Positions 9,257-19,031 of a stretch of DNA of 64,000 nt are shown piece by piece. Source of the DNA: Enterobacter sp. Ag1 (GTDB lineage Bacteria > Pseudomonadota > Gammaproteobacteria > Enterobacterales > Enterobacteriaceae). Made by a program: the position numbers and the translations under genes. Within the stretch, counting starts at the first letter, position 1. Each line of letters opens with the position of its first letter. The DNA lies in contig AKXM01000035.1 of NCBI GenBank assembly GCA_000277545.1, positions 1 to 64,000 on the forward strand. Direction: 5' to 3'. The notes under the pieces are model-generated. The model saw only the letters and a program-made list of their open reading frames with translations, searched no databases and was not told the origin of the DNA.

Positions 9257-9894
9257 TGAAACACATTGTGGTGCTGATTTCCGGTAACGGAAGCAATCTG
9301 CAGGCGATCATTGACGCCTGCCAGCAGAGGAAGATTAACGGCACCATCAGCGCGGTGTTCAGCAATAAGGCCGACGCGTTCGGCCTTGAGCGAGCCCGCG
9401 AAGCCGGGATCCCGACCCACGCGCTGACGGCAAGCGAGTTTGCCAGCCGGGAGGCGTTCGATCGCCAGCTGATGCAGGAGATTGACGCCTACGCGCCGGA
9501 CGTCGTGGTGCTGGCGGGTTATATGCGCATTCTCAGCCCGGCCTTTGTGGCGCGCTACAGCGGTCGTTTACTCAACATTCACCCTTCCCTGCTGCCGAAA
9601 TATCCCGGTCTGCATACCCACCGCCAGGTGCTGGAAAACGGCGATGAAGAGCACGGCACTTCCGTGCATTTTGTCACTGACGAACTGGACGGCGGCCCGG
9701 TCATTTTGCAGGCCAAAGTGCCGGTATTTGAAGGGGATGATGAGGACGAAATCACCGCCCGCGTTCAGCACCAGGAACACGCGATTTACCCGCTGGTCGT
9801 CAGCTGGTTCCTCGACGATCGACTAAAAATGCGCCAAAACGCCGCCTGGCTTGATGGCGTGCAGCTGCCCCCGCAGGGACATGCAGCAGAATAA
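9256..9894 (+). CDS. purN: Phosphoribosylglycinamide formyltransferase 1 (GAR transformylase)
   Basis: PurN transfers a formyl group from 10-formyltetrahydrofolate to GAR, the third step of purine synthesis. The 212-residue protein has the formyltransferase site: the catalytic Asn and His in LLNIHPSLLPKYPG, and the catalytic Asp in HFVTDELDGG. Translation is coupled to purM through TAATG. A terminator follows at 9903-9925. Confidence 0.98.
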
Positions 9895-9902
9895 TTTAAC
9901 TA

Positions 9903-9925
9903 AAAAGGGCTTAGGCCCTTTTTTT
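9903..9925 (+). terminator. Rho-independent terminator of purMN
   Basis: The stem AAGGGC/GCCCTT with loop TTAG, followed by a run of T, starts nine bases after the purN stop. Confidence 0.88.
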
Positions 9926-9933
9926 GTGTCTGT

Positions 9934-9951
9934 CTCTCATAAAGTTGTCAT
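9934..9951 (+). promoter_or_regulatory. Pho box upstream of ppk
   Basis: CTCTCAT, four bases AAAG, then TTGTCAT reproduces the 7-4-7 layout of the PhoB site (CTGTCAT-N4-CTGTCAT) with one mismatch in each half. It is about 117 bp upstream of ppk, which is a member of the Pho regulon in E. coli. Confidence 0.7.
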
Positions 9952-10067
9952 GGTCAGATGAGAGAGTTTCATCTGCATAGTTGGACATTCTCCGCTAAAG
10001 CTCGCCATAATAACTGACGTGACGGTGACGGCATTGCCACGTCCACGAAAACGGAGTGTGAGGACTA

Positions 10068-12128
10068 ATGGGTCAGGATAAGCTGTATATCGAAAAAGAA
10101 CTGAGCTGGTTGTCTTTTAACGAACGCGTTCTGCAGGAAGCGGCGGACAAGCTCAACCCGTTGATTGAAAGGATGCGTTTTCTCGGCATCTATTCCAATA
10201 ACCTCGATGAATTCTATAAAGTGCGTTTCGCCGAACTGAAGCGCCGCATTTTAATCAGTGAAGAACAGGGTTCTCCTTCCAACCAGCGCCACCTGCTGAA
10301 CAAGATTCAGGCTCGGGTGCTGAAGGCCGATCAGGAATTTGACAGCCTGTATAACGAGCTGCTGCTGGAGATGGCCCGCAACCAAATCTTCCTGATTAAC
10401 GAACGTCAGCTTTCCGAAAATCAGCAAAGCTGGCTGCGCAGCTACTTCAAGCATCAGCTTCGCCCGCACATCACGCCGATTTTGATCAACCGCGATACCG
10501 ACCTGGTGCAGTTCCTGAAGGACGATTACACCTACCTGGCGGTCGAAATCATTCGTGGGGACAGCATTCGCTACGCGCTGCTGGAGATCCCGTCGGACAA
10601 AGTGCCGCGGTTTGTGAACCTGCCGCCGGAAGCACCACGTCGCCGCAAGCCGATGATCCTGCTGGATAACATCCTGCGCTACTGCCTGGACGAGATCTTC
10701 AAAGGATTCTTCGATTACGACGCGCTCAACGCCTATTCAATGAAGATGACGCGTGACGCCGAGTACGACCTGGTTACCGAAATGGAATCCAGCCTGCTGG
10801 AACTGATGTCCTCCAGCCTGAAACAGCGTCTGACCGCCGAGCCGGTGCGCTTTGTTTATCAGCGCGATATGCCGGATGCGATGGTGGAGATGCTGCGCGA
10901 CAAGCTGACCATTTCCAACTACGACTCGATCATTCCCGGCGGACGCTACCACAACTTTAAAGACTTTATTGGCTTCCCGAACGTCGGGAAAGCTAACCTG
11001 GTGAACAAGCCGCTGCCGCGCCTGCGCCATATCTGGTTCGATAAATTCCGTAACGGGTTCGACGCCATCCGCGAGCGTGACGTCCTGCTTTACTACCCGT
11101 ACCACACCTTCGAACACGTTCTTGAGCTGCTGCGCCAGGCCTCCTTCGATCCAAACGTGCTGGCGATTAAAATCAATATCTACCGCGTGGCGAAAGACTC
11201 ACGCATTATTGACGCCATGATCCACGCCGCCCATAACGGCAAGAAAGTCACCGTGGTGGTCGAGCTGCAGGCACGTTTTGACGAAGAAGCGAATATCCAC
11301 TGGGCGAAGCGCCTTACCGAGGCGGGCGTGCACGTTATCTTCTCCGCGCCGGGGCTGAAAATTCACGCCAAGCTGTTCCTTATTTCCCGCATGGAAGGCG
11401 AAGAGATTGTGCGTTATGCGCATATTGGGACCGGTAACTTTAACGAGAAAACCGCCCGTCTCTACACGGACTATTCCCTGTTAACCGCCGATGCTCGCAT
11501 CACCAACGAAGTGCGTCGCGTGTTCAACTTTATCGAAAATCCGTACCGCCCGGTGACCTTCGACTATCTGCTGGTGTCGCCGCAGAACTCGCGTCGCCTG
11601 CTGTACGATTTGGTCGATCGCGAAATCAAAAATGCCCAGAACGGGCAGCCTGCCGGGATCACGCTGAAGCTGAATAACCTGGTAGACAAAGGCCTGGTGG
11701 ACAGACTTTATGCGGCCTCCAGCGCGGGCGTGAAGGTGAACCTGCTAATACGCGGCATGTGTTCGCTGATTCCAGAACTCGACGGGATCAGCGATAATAT
11801 CCGCGTGCAGAGTATCGTTGACCGCTACCTCGAGCACGACCGGGTCTATATTTTTGAAAACGGTGGCGATAAAAAAGTCTTCCTCTCGTCAGCCGACTGG
11901 ATGACCCGTAACATCGACTACCGCATTGAAGTGGCCGTCCCGGTCCTCGATCCGCGCCTGAAGCAGCGTATGCTCGATATCATTGATATCCAGCTGAACG
12001 ACACGGTGAAAGCGCGCATCATCGAAAAAGAACTGAGTAATCGCTATGTGCCGCGCGGCAACCGCCGGAAAGTGCGTTCGCAGCTGGCGATCTACGATTA
12101 TATTAAAACTCTGGAACAACCTGACTAA
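10068..12128 (+). CDS. ppk: Polyphosphate kinase 1
   Basis: Ppk1 reversibly polymerises the gamma-phosphate of ATP into long-chain polyphosphate at the inner membrane. The 686-residue protein (E. coli 688) contains two PLD-like catalytic domains; the autophosphorylated His is H433 in GLKIHAKLF (E. coli H435) and the second conserved His is in [12 protein letters not shown] near residue 590. The two-residue shortening lies in WFDKFRNGF. It is first in ppk-ppx, with 23 bp to ppx. A Pho box upstream suggests induction by phosphate limitation. Confidence 0.98.
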   Translation: MGQDKLYIEKELSWLSFNERVLQEAADKLNPLIERMRFLGIYSNNLDEFYKVRFAELKRRILISEEQGSPSNQRHLLNKIQARVLKADQEFDSLYNELLLEMARNQIFLINERQLSENQQSWLRSYFKHQLRPHITPILINRDTDLVQFLKDDYTYLAVEIIRGDSIRYALLEIPSDKVPRFVNLPPEAPRRRKPMILLDNILRYCLDEIFKGFFDYDALNAYSMKMTRDAEYDLVTEMESSLLELMSSSLKQRLTAEPVRFVYQRDMPDAMVEMLRDKLTISNYDSIIPGGRYHNFKDFIGFPNVGKANLVNKPLPRLRHIWFDKFRNGFDAIRERDVLLYYPYHTFEHVLELLRQASFDPNVLAIKINIYRVAKDSRIIDAMIHAAHNGKKVTVVVELQARFDEEANIHWAKRLTEAGVHVIFSAPGLKIHAKLFLISRMEGEEIVRYAHIGTGNFNEKTARLYTDYSLLTADARITNEVRRVFNFIENPYRPVTFDYLLVSPQNSRRLLYDLVDREIKNAQNGQPAGITLKLNNLVDKGLVDRLYAASSAGVKVNLLIRGMCSLIPELDGISDNIRVQSIVDRYLEHDRVYIFENGGDKKVFLSSADWMTRNIDYRIEVAVPVLDPRLKQRMLDIIDIQLNDTVKARIIEKELSNRYVPRGNRRKVRSQLAIYDYIKTLEQPD

Positions 12129-12151
12129 CGCTCTCAGGCGAAGATAAAATT

Positions 12152-13693
12152 ATGCCGATATCAAACCATGCTCCACGGCCGCAGGAATTTGCTGCGGTCG
12201 ACCTCGGCTCGAACAGCTTCCACATGGTCATTGCCCGTGTGGTGGATGGCGCCATGCAAATCATTGGCCGCCTGAAGCAGCGCGTGCACCTCGCGGATGG
12301 CCTCGGGCCCGATAACAAATTAAGCGAGGAGGCCATGGAGCGTGGGCTCTCCTGCCTGGCGCTGTTTGCCGAACGCCTGCAGGGATTTGCAGCAGACAAC
12401 GTGTGCATTGTGGGCACCCACTCGCTTCGCGAGGCCACCAATGCCGCTGAGTTTCTGAAACGCGCGGAGAAAGTGATCCCCTACCCGATCGAAATCATTC
12501 CCGGGAACGAAGAAGCCCGTCTGATTTTTATGGGCGTGGAACACACTCAGCCGGAGAAAGGCCGCAAGCTGGTGATTGATATCGGCGGGGGCTCCACCGA
12601 GCTGGTGATCGGCGAAGATTTTGAGCCAATGCTGGTGGAAAGTCGCCGTATGGGCTGCGTCAGCTTCGCACAAAACTTCTTCCCTGGCGGCGTCATCAGC
12701 CCGGAAAACTTCAAGCGCGCCCGCATGGCGGCTATCCAAAAACTGGAAACCCTTGCCTGGCAATATCGCCTGCAGGGCTGGAAAGTCGCGATGGGCGCCT
12801 CTGGCTCCATTAAAGCGGCGCATGAAGTGCTGATCGAGATGGGCGAAAAAGACGGGATGATCACCCCGGAACGCCTGGACATGCTCCAGCAGGAAGTGCT
12901 GAAGTTTAAAACCTTCGACGCCCTGAGCCTGCCGGGCCTGTCCGAAGAGCGTAAAGCGGTGTTTGTGCCTGGGCTGGCCATTCTGTGCGGCGTGTTTGAT
13001 GCGCTCGCCATCCGCGAGCTGCGCCTGTCTGACGGTGCGCTGCGCGAAGGCGTGCTGTACGAAATGGAAGGCCGCTTCCGCCATCAGGATATTCGCATTC
13101 GCACCGCGCAAAGCCTGGCGGAGCAGTACCACATCGACAGCGATCAGGCTCGTCGGGTACTGGAAACCGTTGAACTGCTGTACCAGCAGTGGGAAAAACA
13201 GAACCACAAGCTGGCTAACCCGCAGATGGCCGCGCTGCTGAAGTGGGCTGCGATGCTGCATGAAGTCGGGCTGGGCATCAACCACAGCGGGATGCACCGC
13301 CACTCTGCCTACATTCTGCAAAACAGCAACCTGCCGGGCTTCAACCAGGAGCAGCAGGTACTGATGGCTTCCCTGGTGCGCTACCACCGCAAGGCCATTA
13401 AGCTGGACGATCTGCCGCGCTTCACCCTGTTTAAAAAGAAACAGTTCCTGCCGCTGATTCAGCTGATTCGTCTGGCCACGCTGCTGAATAACCAGCGCCA
13501 GGCGACAACCACCCCGCCGACGCTGGTGCTGGAAACCGACGACAACCACTGGACGCTGCGCTTCCCGCACGACTGGTTCAGCCAGAACACGCTGGTTCAG
13601 CTGGATTTGGAGCGCGAACAGCTGTATTGGGAAAGCATGACCGGCTGGAAGCTGACCATCGAAGAAGAGGCCGAAGCGGCGCTCTCCGCCTGA
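12152..13693 (+). CDS. ppx: Exopolyphosphatase
   Basis: Ppx removes terminal phosphates from long polyphosphate and, with GppA, belongs to the ASKHA (actin/hexokinase fold) phosphatases that also act on pppGpp. The 513-residue protein (same as E. coli) has phosphate loops [13 protein letters not shown] near the N-terminus and [14 protein letters not shown] near residue 140, and a C-terminal HD-like helical domain with AAMLHEVG and [12 protein letters not shown]. It is co-transcribed after ppk, so synthesis and breakdown of polyphosphate are paired. It is convergent with yfgF, with one base between the stops. Confidence 0.98.
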   Translation: MPISNHAPRPQEFAAVDLGSNSFHMVIARVVDGAMQIIGRLKQRVHLADGLGPDNKLSEEAMERGLSCLALFAERLQGFAADNVCIVGTHSLREATNAAEFLKRAEKVIPYPIEIIPGNEEARLIFMGVEHTQPEKGRKLVIDIGGGSTELVIGEDFEPMLVESRRMGCVSFAQNFFPGGVISPENFKRARMAAIQKLETLAWQYRLQGWKVAMGASGSIKAAHEVLIEMGEKDGMITPERLDMLQQEVLKFKTFDALSLPGLSEERKAVFVPGLAILCGVFDALAIRELRLSDGALREGVLYEMEGRFRHQDIRIRTAQSLAEQYHIDSDQARRVLETVELLYQQWEKQNHKLANPQMAALLKWAAMLHEVGLGINHSGMHRHSAYILQNSNLPGFNQEQQVLMASLVRYHRKAIKLDDLPRFTLFKKKQFLPLIQLIRLATLLNNQRQATTTPPTLVLETDDNHWTLRFPHDWFSQNTLVQLDLEREQLYWESMTGWKLTIEEEAEAALSA

Positions 13694-13694
13694 T

Positions 13695-15956
13695 TTACTC
13701 CATCAGCCCCTTTGCGTCTTCCGGCGCAGAGGGGCTTTGTTCTTCTGCAAGGCTCTCCAGCGGCTGAGGGCGACCAATCAAATATCCCTGCACATAATCC
13801 ATGCCCATCGCCCGGACGGCATCTTTTAGCGCCTGCGTTTCGACATATTCCGCCACAACCTGCATCTTCTTCATTCTTGCCAGCTGGCATATCGAGCTCA
13901 CCACCTGGTAATCCAGGCTGCTGGTTAAAATATTGCGGATAAAGCTGCCGTCAATTTTAAGGATGTCGGCGCTCAGCTCTTTCAGACGCGCATAGCTGGC
14001 ATAGCCTGTGCCAAAGTCGTCGATGGCCACCCGGCAACCCATGCGCTGCAGCATCTTCAACGTTACATTGGCCTGTTCAAGGTTGGTTAAAGAGTGACTT
14101 TCTGTCACTTCAAAAACCAGCTGCCACGGCTCAATACGGTACTTCGCCAGCAAATGCTGCACATCCCCCGGAAGCTGGGCCTGACACACCGAAGCGGGCG
14201 TCAGGTTAATGGCGAGCCTGCAGCCCGGCAAACTGTCGCGGTGCTTATCCATAAACTGCAGGGCGGCATTCAGCACCCAGCGGTCAATGCGGGATGAAAG
14301 CCCAAATTCATGGGCGACGGGCAAAAAGATATCCGGTGACAGCAGTTCGCCTTTATCGTCGCGCATCCGCAACAACACCTCGTAGTAGGCGTCACCCCGT
14401 AACCCTTCAATACGCTGCGCCATCAGCACAAACAGGTCCTGATCGAGCGCATGCTGGAGGCGGTTCATCATTTCAACTTTGCGTTTGACCGCATTCTGAA
14501 TGTGATTGGAGCCTTTTTGCTGCAGGCTTTCGGGCTGTTGCGTAGAGAGCGATACCCCGGCCATGGTGCTTAACTCGCCGAGCAATAAGTAGAGATGGGA
14601 CACCGGGTGGCGCACAAAGCAATAGCTGATGCCGATTTGCGGCTGCAGCGGCATCCCGTCCCACATAAAGCGGAACCGTCGGGCATGGGCGTACAGAGAC
14701 TCAATTTTAGCCTGATGAGATTCATAATTAAGGCGCAGGGCGAGATCGTGCCCGGAAAGGTTGTACACCCTCTCGCCGGGCGACAGCTGGCCGCGCAAAT
14801 ACTCCGCCAGCTGCTGTTTGTATTGAATGCGCAGCAAAACGCCGTAGTTTCGCCCCAGCAGCTCCAGCTCGGGAATCGACAAAAATCCCAGCGCGGACCA
14901 GGGCGTGTTCCCGAGGTCGCGAGATAACGCGCGTAGATTCGGCATCTGCATCATCGGGTCGATGAACGCCACGCGGCGTGCTTTATAGTGCAAGAAGCGC
15001 TGTCGGGTGGTCACCGCCGCCATTAAATAGATGGTGATGGAAAACACCGCATAGCAGGACGACGCAATCGCCAAATGCAGCTGAAAGCCCATATCCGGCG
15101 GCAGGTAATTATGGAACCCGCCGCAGAGAATAATCAGTACCACGGTCCAGGCGTTGGTAATAAACAAGAAGCCGAAACGCATCGCCCCCCACAGCATAAC
15201 GGGCAGAATAAGCGTCAGCGTGTAATCGGTATTAAAAATAGTTTTGTTTTGGCTAATCGGGTACAGCAGCAGCCAAATAAGCAGGCCAATGAGCGTGGCC
15301 CAGAGCAGCATTTCACTTCGCGTCACGCCCTTCTGCCGCTGTCCCCGCATGCGGGACCAGAAGCTTTTGATAAAGCGCGGGTGCACTATCATTCTTAAAA
15401 TAAAATAGAAGAACGGCAGCCCGGTTAATCCCCCCACCAGCACGGCCTGGAAATTAATTAATGTCCTGGCGCTCCACGGCGTGGCGGACAGAATAGAAAA
15501 ACTGCGATCGTACCAGCCTAAAAATAACGCTATCTCGTAGAACACCAGAAATAGCCCGGCGTTAACCAGCACCAGCCAAAACATACGCTGAGCGGTGAGC
15601 TGAGTCAGGCCGAAGGTCACCGCGCTGCGTCGCGACACAAAATAGCGATAGCAGCACGAACTGACCGTAATCGGCACGATAAAGTGCAGGACGGCCAGCA
15701 ACGAAATCCACACGCCTTCTGAGGGCAGATAGCGAATCAGCAATGCCAGAACAATGCCCGGAATAGCCGCGCGCCCGAACAGTACGATGCAGGCGGTTAG
15801 CAGCGGGAGCGACATGTAAAGCAGGAAAACTCGCCCGCCATCCAGTACCGTCTGCGCGTTAAACGTTGCCACCAGCGGCAGCAGCAGGCTGGGGAGAATC
15901 AGGGGCAGTGCCCACCATTTACTTTTTGATTGTTTATACCAGCTAGCCAGTTGCAT
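13695..15956 (-). CDS. pdeF: Cyclic di-GMP phosphodiesterase YfgF (PdeF)
   Basis: The 753-residue inner-membrane protein (E. coli YfgF 747) has an N-terminal MASE1-type membrane sensor of about eight to ten helices (to about residue 315), then a degenerate GGDEF domain in which the active loop reads LSGHDLALRL, so no cyclase activity is expected, and a C-terminal EAL domain from about residue 490. The EAL motif is EVL (YYEVLLRM), with AINLTP, EVTES, DDFGTGYASY, LKIDGSFIR and AEYVET retained, which fits an active phosphodiesterase that hydrolyses c-di-GMP to pGpG. The E. coli protein is reported as an anaerobically relevant phosphodiesterase, and an FNR-like site lies upstream here. Confidence 0.93.
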   Translation of the reverse strand: MQLASWYKQSKSKWWALPLILPSLLLPLVATFNAQTVLDGGRVFLLYMSLPLLTACIVLFGRAAIPGIVLALLIRYLPSEGVWISLLAVLHFIVPITVSSCCYRYFVSRRSAVTFGLTQLTAQRMFWLVLVNAGLFLVFYEIALFLGWYDRSFSILSATPWSARTLINFQAVLVGGLTGLPFFYFILRMIVHPRFIKSFWSRMRGQRQKGVTRSEMLLWATLIGLLIWLLLYPISQNKTIFNTDYTLTLILPVMLWGAMRFGFLFITNAWTVVLIILCGGFHNYLPPDMGFQLHLAIASSCYAVFSITIYLMAAVTTRQRFLHYKARRVAFIDPMMQMPNLRALSRDLGNTPWSALGFLSIPELELLGRNYGVLLRIQYKQQLAEYLRGQLSPGERVYNLSGHDLALRLNYESHQAKIESLYAHARRFRFMWDGMPLQPQIGISYCFVRHPVSHLYLLLGELSTMAGVSLSTQQPESLQQKGSNHIQNAVKRKVEMMNRLQHALDQDLFVLMAQRIEGLRGDAYYEVLLRMRDDKGELLSPDIFLPVAHEFGLSSRIDRWVLNAALQFMDKHRDSLPGCRLAINLTPASVCQAQLPGDVQHLLAKYRIEPWQLVFEVTESHSLTNLEQANVTLKMLQRMGCRVAIDDFGTGYASYARLKELSADILKIDGSFIRNILTSSLDYQVVSSICQLARMKKMQVVAEYVETQALKDAVRAMGMDYVQGYLIGRPQPLESLAEEQSPSAPEDAKGLME

Positions 15957-16076
15957 ACATCTTCGCCAAAATCCCTGTTCCTCTTCGGGTATCTTCCGGA
16001 TATCCTTTCCGGTTCGTTACGGCCCATCTTCCGTCACTGCGGGGGACAAATTTTAGTTCGCCAACATTAAGAATAA

Positions 16077-16090
16077 TTGATGCATATCAG
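16077..16090. promoter_or_regulatory. FNR-like site upstream of yfgF
   Basis: TTGATGCATATCAG matches TTGAT-N4-ATCAA in 9 of 10 fixed bases. It is about 120 bp upstream of the yfgF start. E. coli yfgF is linked to anaerobic growth, so FNR control is plausible. Confidence 0.55.
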
Positions 16091-16167
16091 TATCAGTTCA
16101 ATGAATCACCGCTGAGGTAAAATTCAGACTGAATATGATTCATATTAGTTCACAACAAATTCACCTC

Positions 16168-16195
16168 ATGAATGAAATGCCCATGAATCATTCAT
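16168..16195. repeat. Inverted repeat ATGAATGA/TCATTCAT
   Basis: Perfect 8-bp arms at 16168-16175 and 16188-16195 are separated by 12 bases, and a further TGAATCATTCA lies across the right arm. It may be a regulator binding site for yfgG or yfgF; no known factor is assigned. Confidence 0.4.
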
Positions 16196-16294
16196 TCAGG
16201 CCGTTTTTACATGATGAATAATTGACCTGAGTGGTTCTGTGTGACTAAATAGCCCCGTCGCCCGCATCGCCGGGCCAATCTTAAGGACCCCTGC

Positions 16295-16486
16295 GTGACA
16301 CAGGTTACGACTATGCAAAGACGAAACCGTTTTAATAATCGCATGACCCGCATTATTCTGCTCATCAGTTTTCTGTTCTTTTTTGGTCGCTTTATTTATT
16401 CCTCCATCGGAGCCTGGTACCACCATCAGGATAAAAAAGCAGAAACCCAACAAAGCAGCCAGCAGGTGGACAGCGCTAACCGTTAG
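16295..16486 (+). CDS. yfgG: Small membrane protein YfgG (DUF2633)
   Basis: The 63-residue protein matches E. coli YfgG over its length. It has a basic N-terminus (MQRRNRFNNRMTR), one membrane helix (IILLISFLFFFGRFIYSSIGAW, about residues 20-41) and a short polar tail. It starts with GTG at 16295-16297, with TTAAGGAC eight to nine bases upstream. The E. coli protein is associated with nickel/cobalt stress tolerance; its mechanism is unknown. It marks the left border of the accessory segment. Confidence 0.88.
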   Translation: MTQVTTMQRRNRFNNRMTRIILLISFLFFFGRFIYSSIGAWYHHQDKKAETQQSSQQVDSANR

Positions 16487-16632
16487 TCCGTCGGTTCCCC
16501 CTCGCGCTCTTTTAATTTCCTACCACTTGTTCAAAAATGCTCAAGCGCCCCGTTTGCTGGCCCCTCGCCTTGACCTGAAGTTAACTTGAGGTTGTAAAGT
16601 CACGCCATCAAAAACAGCTGAATGGGCAGACT

Positions 16633-17052
16633 ATGGAACAGATTGATGTCGGCTTTACCCACGTCGCATTTATGGTGAAGGATCTGGATAAAAGCGTCGA
16701 TTTCTACCTACGCTATACCGCAATGAAAGTGATTCACCAGCGCGAACCCAACCTGCCGGACGCACGCAAGGTGGCCTGGCTCAGCGATCGCACCCGGCCT
16801 TTTGCGCTGGTTCTGGTGCAGGCAGACAACAACACCGACACGCCGCTGGGGAATTTTGGTCACCTGGGCGTGGCCTGCGCAACCAAAGAAGAAATTGATC
16901 GCAAGACGGAAATGGCGAGAGCCGAAGGTGTGCTGCGCAGAGAACCAGAGCAGCTTGGCGACCCGGTGGGTTACTTCGTGTTCTTTGCCGATCCAGACGG
17001 TAACACGCTGGAACTCTCCTACGGCCAGCGGGTTGGCATTGAGTCAATGTAA
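16633..17052 (+). CDS. VOC-fold protein (glyoxalase/bleomycin-resistance family)
   Basis: The 139-residue protein has two beta-alpha-beta-beta-beta modules typical of the vicinal oxygen chelate family. The likely metal ligands are H10 (GFTHVAF), H77 (FGHLGVAC) and E127 (GNTLELSYG), the pattern of lactoylglutathione-lyase-like proteins. The substrate cannot be inferred. It lies alone between yfgG and a terminator at 17059. TTGAGG-TTGTAAAGT upstream is a possible promoter. Confidence 0.85.
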   Translation: MEQIDVGFTHVAFMVKDLDKSVDFYLRYTAMKVIHQREPNLPDARKVAWLSDRTRPFALVLVQADNNTDTPLGNFGHLGVACATKEEIDRKTEMARAEGVLRREPEQLGDPVGYFVFFADPDGNTLELSYGQRVGIESM

Positions 17053-17058
17053 AGCCTG

Positions 17059-17084
17059 AAGGGCGACCAAAAGCCGCCCTTTTC
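17059..17084 (+). terminator. Rho-independent terminator after the VOC gene
   Basis: AAGGGCG pairs with CGCCCTT across a 9-base loop, followed by TTTTC. It begins seven bases after the VOC stop. Confidence 0.8.
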
Positions 17085-17239
17085 TGTCGTTATGCCGCTA
17101 CGCACCTCTGCCTTTATTCTCTCTTTCTGTTTAAGCATTTTATGTTCTAAGCATAGCTATTTATATTCCTATGGGCTTTAGCGGCGACGATTTACTCTCT
17201 GCTCAAATCAACGATTAATTGCGGGCAGTGATAAGTTAA

Positions 17240-18241
17240 ATGAGTGGCAGAGCGTCGGTCTATTTACATGAAGAACAACGGGAATTTGTCAGTAAACTGC
17301 GGCGTTCGTGGCTGTGGCGCACGGAACTGCCCACCTGGCTGCTGATTATCACGATTTACGGCGGCTGGTTTGCCACCGTGGCGTGGTGGAAAACCATTGG
17401 CCTCTTCCCGGCAACGCTGCTGCTCATCTGGTTAGCCACCTGGTATATGTCGCTGCAGCATGAGCTTTTGCACGGCCACCCGACGCGCTTCCCGCGCCTG
17501 AATCAGCTGTTCGGGCTGATCCCTTTTTCTATCTGGTATCCGTACGGCACTTATCGCGATCTGCATCTGAAACATCACCAGGATGAAGATCTGACCGTGC
17601 CGGAAACTGACCCGGAAAGTTACTACTTTACCCGCCGCCGCTGGCAGCATTTTAGCGGCGTTCAGCGCTTGCTGGTGCGCCTGCGTAACACCTTCCCAGG
17701 TAGGCTGCTGCTGACGCCGGTGCTGACCATGCGCTGGACGGCGATCAATATCTGGGAAACTTTCCGCGGCGGCAATCGCCCGGCGATGGCGATGTGGACG
17801 GTACATCTGCTGCTGCTTATCCCGGTGCTCGGCTGGCTGGTGAAGCATGATTTCTCGGTGGTTTACTACCTGCTGGTCGTTACCTGGCCGATGCTGGCGA
17901 TGACCAAAGTCCGCTCTTTCTTCGAACACCGCGCGGCGGAAGATCCCGAGGCCCGGACGGTGATTAACGAAGCAGGCATGTTCTGGCGTCTGCTGTTCTT
18001 GAATCTGAACTATCACTCAGTGCACCACGATCTCCCCGGCATTCCGTGGTACGGGCTGCCAACCGTTTACCGTGCCTATAAAGAGGAATACCTGCAGCGG
18101 AACCAGGGCTTCTTTGTGAACGGTTACGGCGAGCTGATGCGCGAGCATCTGATTAAGCCGATCCAGGTGGAAATTAACCCGTTCTTCCCGGACGGCCGCC
18201 TGGCGCAGGACGTGGTGCCGCAGGAGAAAGCCCATGAGTAA
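17240..18241 (+). CDS. Integral-membrane fatty acid desaturase family protein
   Basis: The 333-residue membrane protein has the three His boxes of the di-iron desaturase/hydroxylase superfamily: HELLHGH (H74, H78, H80), HLKHH (H109, H112, H113) and HSVHH (H259, H262, H263). There are four to six membrane segments (about residues 31-70, 90-103 and 184-222). Reaction and substrate cannot be told from sequence; lipid acyl chains, carotenoids or amines are all possible for this superfamily. Enterobacteria make unsaturated fatty acids anaerobically through FabA/FabB, so an aerobic desaturase is unusual. Its end overlaps the next gene by 8 bp, implying a joint function with the PhnD-like protein. 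Confidence 0.88.
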   Translation: MSGRASVYLHEEQREFVSKLRRSWLWRTELPTWLLIITIYGGWFATVAWWKTIGLFPATLLLIWLATWYMSLQHELLHGHPTRFPRLNQLFGLIPFSIWYPYGTYRDLHLKHHQDEDLTVPETDPESYYFTRRRWQHFSGVQRLLVRLRNTFPGRLLLTPVLTMRWTAINIWETFRGGNRPAMAMWTVHLLLLIPVLGWLVKHDFSVVYYLLVVTWPMLAMTKVRSFFEHRAAEDPEARTVINEAGMFWRLLFLNLNYHSVHHDLPGIPWYGLPTVYRAYKEEYLQRNQGFFVNGYGELMREHLIKPIQVEINPFFPDGRLAQDVVPQEKAHE

Positions 18242-19031
18242 GCTTATCTCGCTGCCGATGTACGACGTGCATCACCCGGATACCGAAGCGCTGTTAGCCA
18301 CCTTGCGCCTGCTACTGAGCGAAGAAGGGCTGGACGGCGACAGTTTGATTTATAGCGAACCCGAAGATCGCCTGAGCCACTGGCAAGACTCGCGGCTGCT
18401 GCTCAGCCAGACCTGCGGTTATCCCCTGCGCGCCCTGCTGCCTAAGGTGCAGGTCGTCGGTACGTTTCATTATCAGGCGGCAGGCTGCGAAGGGTTTCAC
18501 TACAGCAGCCAGCTGATTGTGCGTGAAGCTGACGCGGGAAAAACGCTGGCAGATTTCCGGGGCAAGCGCGTCGTCTGCAACAGCGACGATTCCCAGTCCG
18601 GCTATCACGGCTTTCGCAGCCTGGTTGCCCCGCTGCAAAAAGACGGGAAGTTCTTCTCAGACATCGCCTTTAGCGGCAGCCACCGCCAGTCGCTGGCGGA
18701 GGTGCAGGCCGGCACGAGCGATATTGCCGCCATTGATGCAGTCACTCTCGCGCTGGTTGCTCATCACGAACCGGAACGCGTTGCGGGCCTGGTTTCTATC
18801 GGCACAACGGCGCTGGCACCGGGTTTACCGATGATCACCTCGGCGCAAACTTCAGCCGTGGAACTGGCGCAGCTGCGCCGCGCGTTGAAACGGCTGGTGA
18901 GCGAGCCTGAGTGGCAAGAAGTAAGGGAGGCGTTACTGATAAAAGATTTTAGCGTGACGCACCGGGATGATTATCAGCCCATTAGCGATGCGGCACAGAA
19001 AGCGGCGGCAAGTGGACTTGTAACGCTGTAG
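18234..19031 (+). CDS. PhnD-like periplasmic-binding-fold protein without signal peptide
   Basis: The 265-residue protein resembles phosphate/phosphonate ABC transporter binding proteins (PhnD, PF12974): LTQ/LLSQTCGYPLRAL, GFHYSSQLIVREADAGKTLADFRG-type core, SQSGYHGFR and an AAIDAVTLALV hinge region. The N-terminus (MSKLISLPMYDVHH) is not a secretion signal, and no permease or ATPase is nearby, so it is probably a cytosolic ligand-binding protein rather than a transporter part. The ATG lies inside the end of the desaturase gene (8-bp overlap), so translation is coupled. The ligand is unknown. Confidence 0.82.
   Translation: MSKLISLPMYDVHHPDTEALLATLRLLLSEEGLDGDSLIYSEPEDRLSHWQDSRLLLSQTCGYPLRALLPKVQVVGTFHYQAAGCEGFHYSSQLIVREADAGKTLADFRGKRVVCNSDDSQSGYHGFRSLVAPLQKDGKFFSDIAFSGSHRQSLAEVQAGTSDIAAIDAVTLALVAHHEPERVAGLVSIGTTALAPGLPMITSAQTSAVELAQLRRALKRLVSEPEWQEVREALLIKDFSVTHRDDYQPISDAAQKAAASGLVTL

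Larger units (their letters stand above)
15957..16294. other. Divergent intergenic region yfgF/yfgG, 338 bp, no gene
   Basis: No coding sequence is supported. It is AT-rich compared with its flanks. It contains an FNR-like site (16077-16090), several copies of ATGAAT/ATTCAT, and an inverted repeat at 16168-16195. Promoters for both yfgF and yfgG must lie here. A run AAGGAC at about 16283 is the ribosome-binding site of yfgG. Confidence 0.6.

Noticed and set aside
12320-13570. 416-codon open frame antisense to ppx
   Set aside because: It lies wholly inside ppx, whose 513-residue product is unmistakable. There is no ribosome-binding site or recognisable domain.
13695-15956. YfgF as an active diguanylate cyclase
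   Set aside because: The GGDEF motif is degenerate (SGHDL), while the EAL catalytic residues are kept, so only phosphodiesterase activity is expected.
18234-19031. Phosphonate ABC transport operon
   Set aside because: The binding-protein-like gene has no signal peptide and there are no phnC or phnE homologues near; the partner is a desaturase.
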